Positions 52,229 through 60,837 of a stretch of 64,000 bases of DNA are shown in pieces (positions within the stretch are counted from its first letter, which is position 1; every line of letters starts with the position of its first letter). Below the pieces are notes generated by a model. It was not told the origin of the DNA, ran no database searches, and saw nothing but the letters and a program-made list of their open reading frames with translations. Source of the DNA: Cellulophaga sp. Hel_I_12 (lineage in GTDB: Bacteria; Bacteroidota; Bacteroidia; Flavobacteriales; Flavobacteriaceae); the NCBI RefSeq assembly GCF_000799565.1, contig NZ_JUHB01000001.1, forward strand, positions 3,413,501-3,477,500, read 5' to 3'. The position numbers and the translations under genes were made by a program.

Positions 52229-53044
52229 GTGAAAAAAACCGTCTTGTATAGCGCGATGATCTTTTTACTTTTTGCAGTTTTTACTGCAAAAGCGCAAGAT
52301 TCACGTGTATTGCTTAATGGAAATATTAAATCGTTTACGGATGAAGTGCAAGATGTCACTGTTCAAAATATTTCTAGCGGAAAAGGTACTATTTCTGATG
52401 GCTACGGTTTTTTCGCTATAGCGGTACAAGCCAATGACAGTATCGTTTTTTCTGCGGTTCAATTTAAAAAGAAAACGCTTGTTGTACATACAGCCATGTT
52501 ACAAAGCCAGCGTATTATAGTGACTCTCGAAGAAGCTAATAATGAGTTGGATGAGATCATTGTTATGCCTTATAATTTAACAGGCGACTTGGCAAAAGAC
52601 ATGAAAACTCAAAACGTGGTGGTGGCAGCCACACTTGGTTTGCCGAATGCCTATGTAAAAAAGAAAACGCAAAGTGAACGTTTATTAGCTGAAGCTGATG
52701 GTGGTAAATGGATTAAATCTGCGGGAGCAGGGTATGGAGGTGCTGGTGGTGCTGTTAATCTTCATAAAATATTAAATAGAATTTCGGGTCGTACAAAAAT
52801 GCTAAAAAAGCGCGTAGCTCGTGATAAAAAAAATGTGGTTATAGAAGACTTGTTTAATTTTTTTTCAGATACTCTTATTCGTACAGAATTAAAAATTCCA
52901 GAAGTACGGGGGTATGAATTTCTGTATTTCTGTGAGGCCGATTCTACCTTTTCCGCCTTAATGCAATCTAATAATCCCATTGAAATCTGGGAATTTTTAA
53001 CCCAAAAAAGTGTTGTTTTTAGAAAAGAAAACGATATCGAATAA
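52229..53044 (+). CDS. Secreted carboxypeptidase-like regulatory domain protein, paralog 3 (GTG start)
   Basis: The third paralog, 271 residues, starting with GTG at 52229 just before a clean signal peptide (MKKTVLYSAMIFLLFAVFTA, then KAQ). The domain order is the same: regulatory-like beta domain, LDEIIVMPYNLTGDL near residue 107, a Gly-rich insert (GAGYGGAGGA near residue 170), and the C-terminal domain with TELKIPEVRGYEFLYFCE. The MPYNLTG sequence is shared with paralog 2 but not with paralog 1, so 2 and 3 are the closer pair. Confidence 0.85.
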   Translation: MKKTVLYSAMIFLLFAVFTAKAQDSRVLLNGNIKSFTDEVQDVTVQNISSGKGTISDGYGFFAIAVQANDSIVFSAVQFKKKTLVVHTAMLQSQRIIVTLEEANNELDEIIVMPYNLTGDLAKDMKTQNVVVAATLGLPNAYVKKKTQSERLLAEADGGKWIKSAGAGYGGAGGAVNLHKILNRISGRTKMLKKRVARDKKNVVIEDLFNFFSDTLIRTELKIPEVRGYEFLYFCEADSTFSALMQSNNPIEIWEFLTQKSVVFRKENDIE

Positions 53045-53097
53045 GGCTTATCTTTGGCATAGCCTTTGCTTAAGAAAAGACAACTAAAAAAATAGCC

Positions 53098-53604
53098 ATG
53101 AATTTCAAGAAAAGCGTACTAATTTTATTACTTCCTTTATTTGCGTTTACCGCTGTGCATAAATTTTATGTAAGTGTAACGAATGTTTCCTATTCTGAGA
53201 AAGAGGATGCACTGCAAATAACGACCCGTATTTTTATCGATGACATGGAGAAGGCATTAAAAGAGCGGTATGATGTAAACCTATACATGGCCACTAAAAA
53301 AGAACTGGCTGAGGTGGATAGGTACGTGGAGAAATATTTAAAATCTAAATTTTTGGTTTTTCTCGATGACGAACAAAAGCAATTTACCTTTATCGGAAAA
53401 AAGTACGACAATGATATTATTGTGTGTTATATAGAAGTTCCTAAAGTAAATTTTAAAAATATTAAGAACATCGCCATTGTCAATGAAGTTTTAACCGATG
53501 TATTTGAAGAACAGCAAAACGTAGTTCATTTTAAATTAAATAATCAAAAGAAAAGCTTTGTCTTGAGTCGGGCAAATAATAAAGGAATGTTAAACTTGGA
53601 TTAA
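53098..53604 (+). CDS. DUF6702 family exported protein
   Basis: A 168-residue protein with a signal peptide (residues 1-19) and, right after it, HKFYVSVTNVSYSEK, the conserved start of the DUF6702 family. The rest is beta-rich with ITTRIFIDDMEKAL and VCYIEVPKV. It contains no Cys or metal motif that explains a function. It lies between the three paralogs and the M1 peptidase on one strand with gaps of 53 and 59 bp, so it is likely part of the same unit. Function unknown. Confidence 0.8.
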   Translation: MNFKKSVLILLLPLFAFTAVHKFYVSVTNVSYSEKEDALQITTRIFIDDMEKALKERYDVNLYMATKKELAEVDRYVEKYLKSKFLVFLDDEQKQFTFIGKKYDNDIIVCYIEVPKVNFKNIKNIAIVNEVLTDVFEEQQNVVHFKLNNQKKSFVLSRANNKGMLNLD

Positions 53605-53663
53605 AAAGTTAACAGATTCTTAAAAAAGCTTTAATTTTCCAACGACTAATTAAATTCAAATCA

Positions 53664-55970
53664 ATGTATCAAATTAAGTATTACTTTACGACACTTCTTT
53701 TTGTTTTTGCAACGATGCTTAGTGCGCAAGGGCAAGAAGTAAAAGAAAAGGCAGAGCCTCACGGTAATGTCAACAAGTTTAAACAAATGTACGAGGAATT
53801 CGCAACTCCGAATACCTATAGATCAGCTTCTGGTGCGCCCGGTCCTGATTATTATCAGCAACAAGCTGATTATAAAATGGATGTTACCTTGGATGATAAA
53901 AATGCCAAATTATATGGTGAAGAGACCATTACGTACACCAATAACTCTCCTGACGATTTAAATTATTTATGGGTGCAGTTAGACCAAAATGTGAGAACAA
54001 AAGACACAAAATCGAACCTTAGAAACGGTTCTAGAGCCCCTATGGCTTCAACCATGGAAAATTTTGCTGGTTCATTTGTGAAAGAATCTTTTGATGGTGG
54101 TTTCAATATAGAATATGTAAAAGCAGCGAATGGCAGTGCTTTACCGTATACCATCAATCAAACGATGATGCGTATTGATTTACCTGAGACTTTAAAAAGT
54201 AAAACACAAGTATCTTTTTCTATTAAATGGAACTATAATATTCCTGACCATACTACAGATAGAGCACGTTCTGGATATGAATATTTTCCGGAAGACGGCA
54301 ATAGAGCCTATGTCATCGCTCAGTTTTTTCCTAGAATGGCCGTTTACAATGATGTAGAAGGATGGCAAAACCATCAATTTTGGGGTAGTGGAGAGTTTGC
54401 TTTACCTTTTGGTAATTACGATGTAAACATTACAGTGCCTGCAGATCATATCTTAGATGGTACGGGAGAGCTTCAAAATATGAAAGATGTTTTTTCTAAA
54501 GACATGATGAAACGCTACGAAGCTGCAAAAAAATCATATGACAAACCTGTGGTTATTGTAACACAAGCTGAAGTAGAAGCCGCTGAAAAAGGTTTTTCTG
54601 ACAAAACAAAAACCTGGAAATTAAAGGCTGAAAATGTTCGTGATTTTGCTTTTGCGTCTTCAAGAAAGTTTATTTGGGACATGCAAGCCGTGAAATTAGG
54701 CAACAGAGACGTTATGGCCATTTCAATGTATCCTAAGGAAGGGAATCCATTATGGGAAGAGTATTCAACCAAAGCTGTTGCTCAGACCTTAAAATCCTAT
54801 TCTGACCACACCTTCGATTATCCTTATCCAAAAGCAATTTCAGTACATGCAAAAAATCAAGGGATGGAATACCCAATGATTTGCTGGAATTATGGCCGTC
54901 CAGAAAAAGATGGCACCTATTCAGACCGCGTTAAATACGGAATGATCAGTGTAATTATTCACGAAGTAGGCCATAACTTTTTTCCTATGATCGTAAATTC
55001 TGACGAACGCCAATGGGGTTGGATGGATGAAGGTTTAGATACCTTTATGCAATATATTGCAGAACAAGAGTTTGGAGTATCTTTTCCAGAAGCGATTGCA
55101 CCGAACGAAAAATACCCGTCACGTAGAGGTGAGCCTTCTAAAATTGTAAATTACATGAGTGGTGATCAAAATTATATTTCACCTATCATGTCTAATCCTG
55201 AAAATGTATATCAATTAGGAAATAATGCGTACGGAAAGCCAGCAACAGCATTAAATATTCTTCGTGAAACAGTTATGGGAAGAGAATTGTTTGATCATGC
55301 TTTTAAAACCTATGCCAACCGTTGGAAATTTAAACACCCAACACCTGAAGATTTTTTCCGTACCATGGAAGATGCTTCTGCCGTTGATCTAGATTGGTTC
55401 TGGAGAGGATGGTTCTATACCACCAATGTGGTAGATATAGGGGTAGGTGATGTTAAGAAATATATTGTTACTGACAAGCCTACAAAAAGAATGAAAGACA
55501 TGATGGCCGCAAGAAATCAGAATATTAATGATTTACCTGCTTTGGTATATCTTGCAGAAGAAGGAACAGAAGATTATGACGAAAGTCAAAAAGGGAAATT
55601 GCCTTCTGACATCTCTACGCCTTTAAAAGAATTTATGATGGATAATATGACTGCTGCGGAAAGAGCCACGGTTAAAGAACCAAAATTCTTTTATGAAATT
55701 ACCTTTACCAAACCAGGAGGAATCCCAATGCCATTAATCGTAGAGTATTCTTATGCTGATGGGAGTAAAGAAAATATTACCTATCCTCCAGAAATTTGGA
55801 GAATGAATGACAAAGAAGTGACTAGAATGTTGGCGCTTCAAAAAGAGTTAGTAGGTGTTGAAATAGATCCAAAGGCAGAGACTGCGGATATTGATACCAG
55901 CAATAATTCTTGGCCAAAGAAACAACAAGAGTCCGATTTTGATCAGTTTAAAAACACAAATAACAACTAG
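53664..55970 (+). CDS. Exported M1 family zinc metallopeptidase
   Basis: A 768-residue gluzincin aminopeptidase. A signal peptide (residues 1-23, ending SAQGQ) is followed by an N-terminal beta domain (MDVTLDDKNAKLYGEETITYTN, quoted as TLDDKNAKLYGEE). The exopeptidase motif is GMEYP, near residue 400. The zinc site is H433-E-V-G-H437, with E456 18 residues later as third ligand. A C-terminal part has WFWRGWFY. No type IX sorting domain is seen at the C-terminus, so it should be periplasmic or outer-membrane associated. It is the last gene before a strong terminator. Confidence 0.92.
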   Translation: MYQIKYYFTTLLFVFATMLSAQGQEVKEKAEPHGNVNKFKQMYEEFATPNTYRSASGAPGPDYYQQQADYKMDVTLDDKNAKLYGEETITYTNNSPDDLNYLWVQLDQNVRTKDTKSNLRNGSRAPMASTMENFAGSFVKESFDGGFNIEYVKAANGSALPYTINQTMMRIDLPETLKSKTQVSFSIKWNYNIPDHTTDRARSGYEYFPEDGNRAYVIAQFFPRMAVYNDVEGWQNHQFWGSGEFALPFGNYDVNITVPADHILDGTGELQNMKDVFSKDMMKRYEAAKKSYDKPVVIVTQAEVEAAEKGFSDKTKTWKLKAENVRDFAFASSRKFIWDMQAVKLGNRDVMAISMYPKEGNPLWEEYSTKAVAQTLKSYSDHTFDYPYPKAISVHAKNQGMEYPMICWNYGRPEKDGTYSDRVKYGMISVIIHEVGHNFFPMIVNSDERQWGWMDEGLDTFMQYIAEQEFGVSFPEAIAPNEKYPSRRGEPSKIVNYMSGDQNYISPIMSNPENVYQLGNNAYGKPATALNILRETVMGRELFDHAFKTYANRWKFKHPTPEDFFRTMEDASAVDLDWFWRGWFYTTNVVDIGVGDVKKYIVTDKPTKRMKDMMAARNQNINDLPALVYLAEEGTEDYDESQKGKLPSDISTPLKEFMMDNMTAAERATVKEPKFFYEITFTKPGGIPMPLIVEYSYADGSKENITYPPEIWRMNDKEVTRMLALQKELVGVEIDPKAETADIDTSNNSWPKKQQESDFDQFKNTNNN

Positions 55971-55995
55971 AATTCACTAAAAATTTTAGTGCCTA

Positions 55996-56042
55996 AAACC
56001 CTATTTTTCAACTCAGTTGATCAATAGGGTTTCTTTTTTTTT
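55996..56042 (+). terminator. Terminator after the M1 peptidase gene
   Basis: AAACCCTATT pairs with AATAGGGTTT, and an inner stem TCAAC/GTTGA lies in the loop. Nine Ts follow. It closes the 50.7-56 kb plus-strand unit. Confidence 0.88.
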
Positions 56043-56146
56043 GACCTTTGCGATATTCTTCGTAAAATCTAGAAGCGCGCTTTTGACAGGCTACGAAGGG
56101 TGATTATTTCAAAAAATAATTATACTATGTTTTGTGATTTTTTTTA

Positions 56147-56175
56147 TTGCGCTCACAAACTTCTCATTATATTTG
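56147..56175 (+). promoter_or_regulatory. Promoter of tatA
   Basis: TTG (56147-56149), 18 bases, then TATATTTG (56168-56175): both elements and spacing fit the consensus. The box ends 5 bp before the chosen ATG, so the transcript would be leaderless or nearly so. Confidence 0.65.
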
Positions 56176-56180
56176 TAGTC

Positions 56181-56462
56181 ATGTTGACGACTGTGTTTTT
56201 ATTTATTAGTGGTGCAGAAATATTCTTCATCATGTTTATCGTGGTTATGGTTTTTGGGGCAGATAAGATTCCTGATATCGCCAAAGGCCTAGGTAAAGGT
56301 ATGCGCCAACTTAAAGACGCGACCGAAGATATAAAGCAAGAAATTCAGAAAAGTGCTGATAAGCAAGGAATAAATACTGATTTCACAAAAGACATCAAAA
56401 AAGAAATTGATAAAGTGAAAGAAAGCGTCAGCGACGTGACAGGTTCTATCAAAAGAAAATAA
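56181..56462 (+). CDS. tatA: Twin-arginine translocase TatA/TatE-type subunit
   Basis: The pore-forming component of the Tat export pathway for folded proteins. It has one N-terminal helix (about residues 3-24 of MLTTVFLFISGAEIFF), FGADKIPDIAKGLGKGMRQ as the conserved amphipathic helix, and a Lys/Glu-rich tail, 93 residues in all. The frame is open to 56100, but the promoter at 56147-56175 places transcription start close to the ATG at 56181, and the family start matches. The M15 peptidase in this window has a Tat-like signal. tatC is not nearby. Confidence 0.88.
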   Translation: MLTTVFLFISGAEIFFIMFIVVMVFGADKIPDIAKGLGKGMRQLKDATEDIKQEIQKSADKQGINTDFTKDIKKEIDKVKESVSDVTGSIKRK

Positions 56463-56466
56463 AGGC

Positions 56467-57030
56467 ATGTTAGATAAAGTGTTAACCTGGGATAGGGAAA
56501 CTTTTATTTATTTGAATAGCCTCGGAGTCGAAAAATGCGATGCCTTTTGGAGAATAATCACGACAATTTCAACTTGGACTCCGCTTTTTTTACTGTTTAT
56601 CTTTCTATTATTTTATAAAGAAACTACCAAAAAGGCATTTTCAAAACTATATTGGGTTCTAGCGGTACTCTTATTTGTACACGGCCTAACGTCTCTTACC
56701 AAAGAATGGGTAGCGCGTTTAAGGCCAAGTTCAGACAGCACGTTAAGTGAACTTATCAGAATAGTTCAAGAAGCTTCCGTAGGCTATAGTTTTTTTTCAG
56801 GTCATGCGTCTTTTTCATTTTCACTAACCACCATTATAGTCTTATTTTTAAAACATCGGTTTTGGTGGATTTGGCTTTTTTACCTTTGGGCCTTACTTAT
56901 TGTTTTTAGCCGTATATATGTAGGAGTGCATTATCCCATAGATCTAATCATGGGTGCTTTAGTGGGCACAGTAGCTGCTTATGTTTTTTATCTTTTGTAC
57001 TGTAAATTTACAACACGCGAGTCAGCGTAA
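56467..57030 (+). CDS. PAP2 family phosphatase
   Basis: An integral membrane phosphatase of 187 residues with five or six helices. The three PAP2 active-site motifs are present: KEWVARLRP near residue 76, SFFSGHAS near residue 108, and SRIYVGVHYPIDL near residue 145. Members dephosphorylate undecaprenyl pyrophosphate or phosphatidyl lipids; which one is not shown by sequence. It starts 4 bp after tatA and is co-transcribed with it. Its 3' end overlaps the O-methyltransferase gene by 23 bp in convergent orientation. Confidence 0.9.
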   Translation: MLDKVLTWDRETFIYLNSLGVEKCDAFWRIITTISTWTPLFLLFIFLLFYKETTKKAFSKLYWVLAVLLFVHGLTSLTKEWVARLRPSSDSTLSELIRIVQEASVGYSFFSGHASFSFSLTTIIVLFLKHRFWWIWLFYLWALLIVFSRIYVGVHYPIDLIMGALVGTVAAYVFYLLYCKFTTRESA

Positions 57031-57649
57031 TACCATCCCTTATAGGCAATAAAACGGTTTCTACTCTTGGATCATTTTTTAGCTTTTGATTATAGGCTAG
57101 TAATAATTCTGTGACTTTGTCCTTGGGTTGCAAAGGCTCTACGACCTTGCCAGACCACAAGACGTTATCAGATAGGATAACACTACCTGATTTTGTTTTC
57201 TTCATAACCGCTTCAAAATAGGCATCATAACTTGCTTTCTCCGCATCGATAAATACCAAATCAAAAACTACATTTATTTCGGGGATAATCTTGAGCGCAT
57301 CGCCTGTGTGTTGTATAATTTGAGGTCCAAATCCGCTTTTGTCAAAATAAGTGCGTTGTATTCGATACAATTCTTCATTTACATCGATGGTATGTAACAC
57401 CCCATCGCTGGGTAATCCTTCCGCTAAACAAATGGCAGAATAGCCTGTGTAGGTGCCAATTTCTAAAATCGTCTTTGGCTGTATTATTTTGGATAGTAAA
57501 CTGAGCACTCTCCCTTGAAAATGACCCGTAATCATTCTAGGTTGCAGTACTTTTAGATGTGTTTCTTTGGTGAGGTCCCGTAAAACTTCTGGTTCATTTT
57601 GTGAATTATTAGCAATATAATTCTCAAGTAATGGCGATAAAAAATGCAT
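57008..57649 (-). CDS. O-methyltransferase, class I SAM (COMT-like)
   Basis: A 213-residue cation-dependent catechol-type O-methyltransferase. ILEIGTYTGYSAICLAEGL near residue 60 is the SAM site; HTIDVNEE follows, then DLVFIDAEKASY near residue 130 and ILSDNVLWSGKV near residue 155 with the metal-binding Asp residues. The last residues are RDGITLTRVL. The natural substrate is unknown. Its 3' end is embedded in the end of the convergent PAP2 gene, so both coding ends share 23 bp. It has its own promoter. Confidence 0.9.
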   Translation of the reverse strand: MHFLSPLLENYIANNSQNEPEVLRDLTKETHLKVLQPRMITGHFQGRVLSLLSKIIQPKTILEIGTYTGYSAICLAEGLPSDGVLHTIDVNEELYRIQRTYFDKSGFGPQIIQHTGDALKIIPEINVVFDLVFIDAEKASYDAYFEAVMKKTKSGSVILSDNVLWSGKVVEPLQPKDKVTELLLAYNQKLKNDPRVETVLLPIRDGITLTRVL

Positions 57650-57663
57650 GTATAGTATTTTTA

Positions 57664-57695
57664 CAAAAATAAAGATTATTTGCTATCGTAAACAA
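57664..57695 (-). promoter_or_regulatory. Promoter of the O-methyltransferase gene
   Basis: On the minus strand TTG (57695-57693), 21 bases, then TATTTTTG (57671-57664), 14 bp before the ATG at 57649. It lies just ahead of the divergent acetyltransferase gene. Confidence 0.6.
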
Positions 57696-57702
57696 GTATA
57701 AC

Positions 57703-58161
57703 ATGAACGACATTACCATTCGCAAGGCAGAAATTTCAGATGTACCCATTTTATTGCAATTTGAACAAGGGATTATCAAAGCAGAAAGACCTTTTGATCC
57801 TACACTTGCTCCAGATCCAATTAGTTATTATGATATTGAAAAATTAATTACAGACAGTTTAAGTAAAGTAGTGGTTGCTGTGATTGGTGATACCATAGTG
57901 GGTAGTGGTTTTGGGATTGTTTTAGATTCAAAACCCTACTTAGCACACAAAAAATATGTAAATCTTCATTTTATGTTTACCGATCCGGAGTATCGCGGCA
58001 TGGGCATTAACAGCTTAATTATCCAAGAATTAAAACAATGGGCATTTGCACAAAATATTTTTGAAATTAGACTAACCGTTTATGATGACAATAGTTCAGC
58101 CATAAAAGCCTATGAAAAAGCAGGGTTTAAAAAACATATTATAGAAATGCGCTTGTTGTAG
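57703..58161 (+). CDS. GNAT family N-acetyltransferase
   Basis: A 152-residue acetyltransferase. It begins with the typical DITIRKAEISDVPILL and has the strand VNLHFMFTDPEYRGMGINSLII near residue 90, quoted as DPEYRGMGINSL, the acetyl-CoA pyrophosphate loop. The end is DDNSSAIKAYEKAGFKK. The substrate is unknown. It is divergent from the O-methyltransferase gene and upstream of kynU, which has its own -7 box. Confidence 0.88.
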   Translation: MNDITIRKAEISDVPILLQFEQGIIKAERPFDPTLAPDPISYYDIEKLITDSLSKVVVAVIGDTIVGSGFGIVLDSKPYLAHKKYVNLHFMFTDPEYRGMGINSLIIQELKQWAFAQNIFEIRLTVYDDNSSAIKAYEKAGFKKHIIEMRLL

Positions 58162-58202
58162 GATCAAATGGTCTAAACCCGTAATAATCAAATAGGATGT
58201 TG

Positions 58203-58210
58203 TAATTTTG
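58203..58210 (+). promoter_or_regulatory. -7 promoter box for kynU
   Basis: TAATTTTG matches TAnnTTTG and contains the TTG at 58208 that would otherwise look like a start codon. It lies 15 bp before the ATG at 58226. Confidence 0.55.
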
Positions 58211-58225
58211 AATAAAAAAATAAAA

Positions 58226-59497
58226 ATGACTTTCCAGAATACATTAGCTTTTGCACAACAATTAGATGAACAAGATGTACTTAAAAAGTACCAAGACGAG
58301 TTTTACTTTCCGAAAGTAAACGGCAAAGAGGTGATTTATTTTACTGGTAACTCGCTGGGATTACAGCCTAAACGCACGCAAAGGTTTATTGATGAGGTTA
58401 TGAAAGATTGGGCAGAACTGGCAGTGGAAGGTCATTTTTATGCCGAAAAGCCTTGGTGGGATTATCACGAGCGTTTGGCAGCACCTCTTGCTAAAATTGT
58501 GGGTGCCAAAACACCGGAAGTTACCGTAATGAATACCTTAACGGTAAACCTGCACCTGTTAATGGTTTCTTTTTATAGACCCACAAAAAAACGGTATAAA
58601 ATACTTTGTGAAGAAAAAGCGTTTCCATCAGACCAATACATGCTACAAAGTCAAATTAGGTTTCATGGCTTAGATCCCAATGATGCGATTGTGGAAGTCA
58701 AAAAACGCGATGGAGAACACCATTGGAGAACAGAAGATGTTTTAGCAAAAATTGACGAAATCGGAGATGAACTAGCCTTGGTTTTAATTGGTGGTGTTAA
58801 TTATTATAACGGACAGGTCTTCGATATGAAAACAATCACAGCAGCTGGAAAAAAAGCAGGTGCCTTTGTAGGTTGGGATTTAGCACACGCAGCCGGTAAT
58901 GTGGAATTAAAACTGCACGAATGGCAGGTAGATTTTGCCTCTTGGTGTAGCTACAAATATATGAATAGTGGGCCTGGTCATGCTTCGGGCGTTTTTATTC
59001 ATGAAAAGCATTTAAATAATCCTGATATTCCACGTTTTGAAGGATGGTGGGGCACTAAAAGAGAAACGCGTTTTTTAATGAAGCCAACTTTTGATCCTAT
59101 GGAGAATGCTGATGCTTGGCAGTTGAGTAATGCCCCAATTTTATCGGTAGCACCCTATTTAGCTTCTTTAACTATGTTTGAAGAAGTAGGTATGGAAGCA
59201 CTCATCGAAAAACGCGATAAAATTGTCGCTTATTTAGAGTTTATTTTACACGAAATAGACGCTGAGGTCGATAGTTCTTTTGAAATTATTACCCCAAAAG
59301 ATCGTGGTTGTCAATTGTCCGTATTTTTACACGGTCAAGGAAAATCACTCTTCGATTTTTTAATGAAAAACGGAGTCATTACCGATTGGAGAGAGCCTAA
59401 TGTAATTCGATTGGCGCCAGCACCATTTTATTCATCGTACGAAGATATGTATCATTTTGGGCAGCTGTTAAAAAAGGGAATCTTGGAAAATAGTTGA
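58226..59497 (+). CDS. kynU: Kynureninase
   Basis: This PLP enzyme cleaves kynurenine or 3-hydroxykynurenine to anthranilate or 3-hydroxyanthranilate and alanine. Start at ATG 58226 (MTFQNTLAF); the upstream TTG at 58208 lies in the promoter. Diagnostic stretches are YFTGNSLGLQPK near residue 40, NTLTVNLHLLMVSFYRP near residue 100, VGWDLAHAAGN near residue 215, and the PLP Lys in CSYKYMNSGPG (K244). At 423 residues it is full length. Kynurenine 3-monooxygenase begins at 63585, so the two steps of tryptophan breakdown are near one another but not in one transcript. Confidence 0.96.
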   Translation: MTFQNTLAFAQQLDEQDVLKKYQDEFYFPKVNGKEVIYFTGNSLGLQPKRTQRFIDEVMKDWAELAVEGHFYAEKPWWDYHERLAAPLAKIVGAKTPEVTVMNTLTVNLHLLMVSFYRPTKKRYKILCEEKAFPSDQYMLQSQIRFHGLDPNDAIVEVKKRDGEHHWRTEDVLAKIDEIGDELALVLIGGVNYYNGQVFDMKTITAAGKKAGAFVGWDLAHAAGNVELKLHEWQVDFASWCSYKYMNSGPGHASGVFIHEKHLNNPDIPRFEGWWGTKRETRFLMKPTFDPMENADAWQLSNAPILSVAPYLASLTMFEEVGMEALIEKRDKIVAYLEFILHEIDAEVDSSFEIITPKDRGCQLSVFLHGQGKSLFDFLMKNGVITDWREPNVIRLAPAPFYSSYEDMYHFGQLLKKGILENS

Positions 59498-59648
59498 TGG
59501 GTTATAGTTGTTCGCTGCTGCTGGTCGCTTGTTCAATTAGTATCGATTTCATGCCAAGTAATTTTTACTTTAAAACTTAAAACCTGTTTTGATCCTGCAC
59601 TTTAACTTCTATTTTTTGTATTAGACCTTTGTTTTTAAGACCGAAATA

Positions 59649-60812
59649 ATGAAATCACTCCGCTTACTACTTTCTAATCCGCGTTATTTTGCTGCTGCTT
59701 GGGTTTTTGCTAGCATTAATATTTTGTTTGGTACATGGGCCATCTATATTCCTACGGTGAAAGCGAACTTGATGATTGATAAATCGGAATTAGGAATTGC
59801 TATTTTTTTCTTGTCCCTTGGAGTCTTTACCATATTTCCTATAGCCTCGACTATTATTAATAAAATAGGAGTAGGAAAAGCAACCTGCTACGGCGTTGTT
59901 TTAAGTTCTTTTGCTGCCCTTCTGCCCATTATAGCCCCTAGTTACTATACCTTAATGGCGGGTCTTTTTTTGTTTGGAGCTGCGAATGGGTTCACAGACA
60001 TCTCTATGAATACCTTGGTGACTGAATTGGAAAAAAAAGACCATCAGAAAATTATGTCAGCCTCTCATGGGTTTTTTAGTTTGGGAGGCGTATTGGCGGG
60101 TTTGGGTAGCTTTATGATCGGCCCATTAAACAATCCAACACTTCATATGGCTATTGCCGTAGCCTTAGTTTTGGGGATACATCTAGTATTTTATAAATAT
60201 ATCGTGGGTCTTAAAGCCGCACCTGTTGAAAAGGGTAGTTTTAGTCTAAAAGTGTTTAAACCCTTATTGCTACTAGGCGTTATTTCGTTCGTGGCCATGG
60301 GTAGTGAAGGTGCTATAGTAGATTGGAGCGGATTGTTCTTAAAAGAAATTTCAATGGCACCAGAGGCTTTATGGGGGGCAGGTTTTCTTGGTTTTCAAAT
60401 CACGATGACCTTAGGTCGTTTCTTAGGCGACGCTGTAAGTGCCAAAATTGGTCCCGTTCGCATTGTAGCTTATGGCGCTTGTTTAGCCATTCTAGGCTAT
60501 GTTCTGGTGCTAACGTCTACTACTTATTTGGCAATTGCCGGTTTCGCAATAAGCGGATTAGGTTTTTCGGTAATGGTACCCGAAGTTTTTAGAATTGGCG
60601 GTAACGTGAAGGGTATAGACTCTTCTAAAGGAGTTTCATTTATTGCAGGTAGCGGCTATGCCGGATTTTTATGTGCTCCACCACTTTTGGGCTTATTAGC
60701 AGATAGCTATTCTTTGTTGGAATGTTTTTTGGTGCTTTTAGGATGTGCCTTATTGATTTTTGTAGCTACTTTTGGCCTAACCCGACAAAAAAGGAAAGTA
60801 TCAAATGTATAG
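59649..60812 (+). CDS. MFS transporter
   Basis: A 387-residue major facilitator with twelve hydrophobic helices, beginning near residue 14. GAANGFTDISMNTLV near residue 115 and a second-half GRFLGDAVSAKIGPVR near residue 255 recall a family often placed near sugar genes, with an AlgT-like layout, but the substrate cannot be told. It follows kynU by 150 bp on the same strand. No clear -7 box is seen, so transcription from kynU or an unrecognised promoter is possible. Kynurenine-related transport is only a guess from position. Confidence 0.85.
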   Translation: MKSLRLLLSNPRYFAAAWVFASINILFGTWAIYIPTVKANLMIDKSELGIAIFFLSLGVFTIFPIASTIINKIGVGKATCYGVVLSSFAALLPIIAPSYYTLMAGLFLFGAANGFTDISMNTLVTELEKKDHQKIMSASHGFFSLGGVLAGLGSFMIGPLNNPTLHMAIAVALVLGIHLVFYKYIVGLKAAPVEKGSFSLKVFKPLLLLGVISFVAMGSEGAIVDWSGLFLKEISMAPEALWGAGFLGFQITMTLGRFLGDAVSAKIGPVRIVAYGACLAILGYVLVLTSTTYLAIAGFAISGLGFSVMVPEVFRIGGNVKGIDSSKGVSFIAGSGYAGFLCAPPLLGLLADSYSLLECFLVLLGCALLIFVATFGLTRQKRKVSNV

Positions 60813-60837
60813 TTTAAATTAAGAAGCATTAGAATAG

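Noticed and set aside
57008..57030. Overlap of the PAP2 and O-methyltransferase coding ends as a frameshift or error
   Set aside because: Both frames end normally with family-typical residues. It is an ordinary 23-bp convergent overlap.
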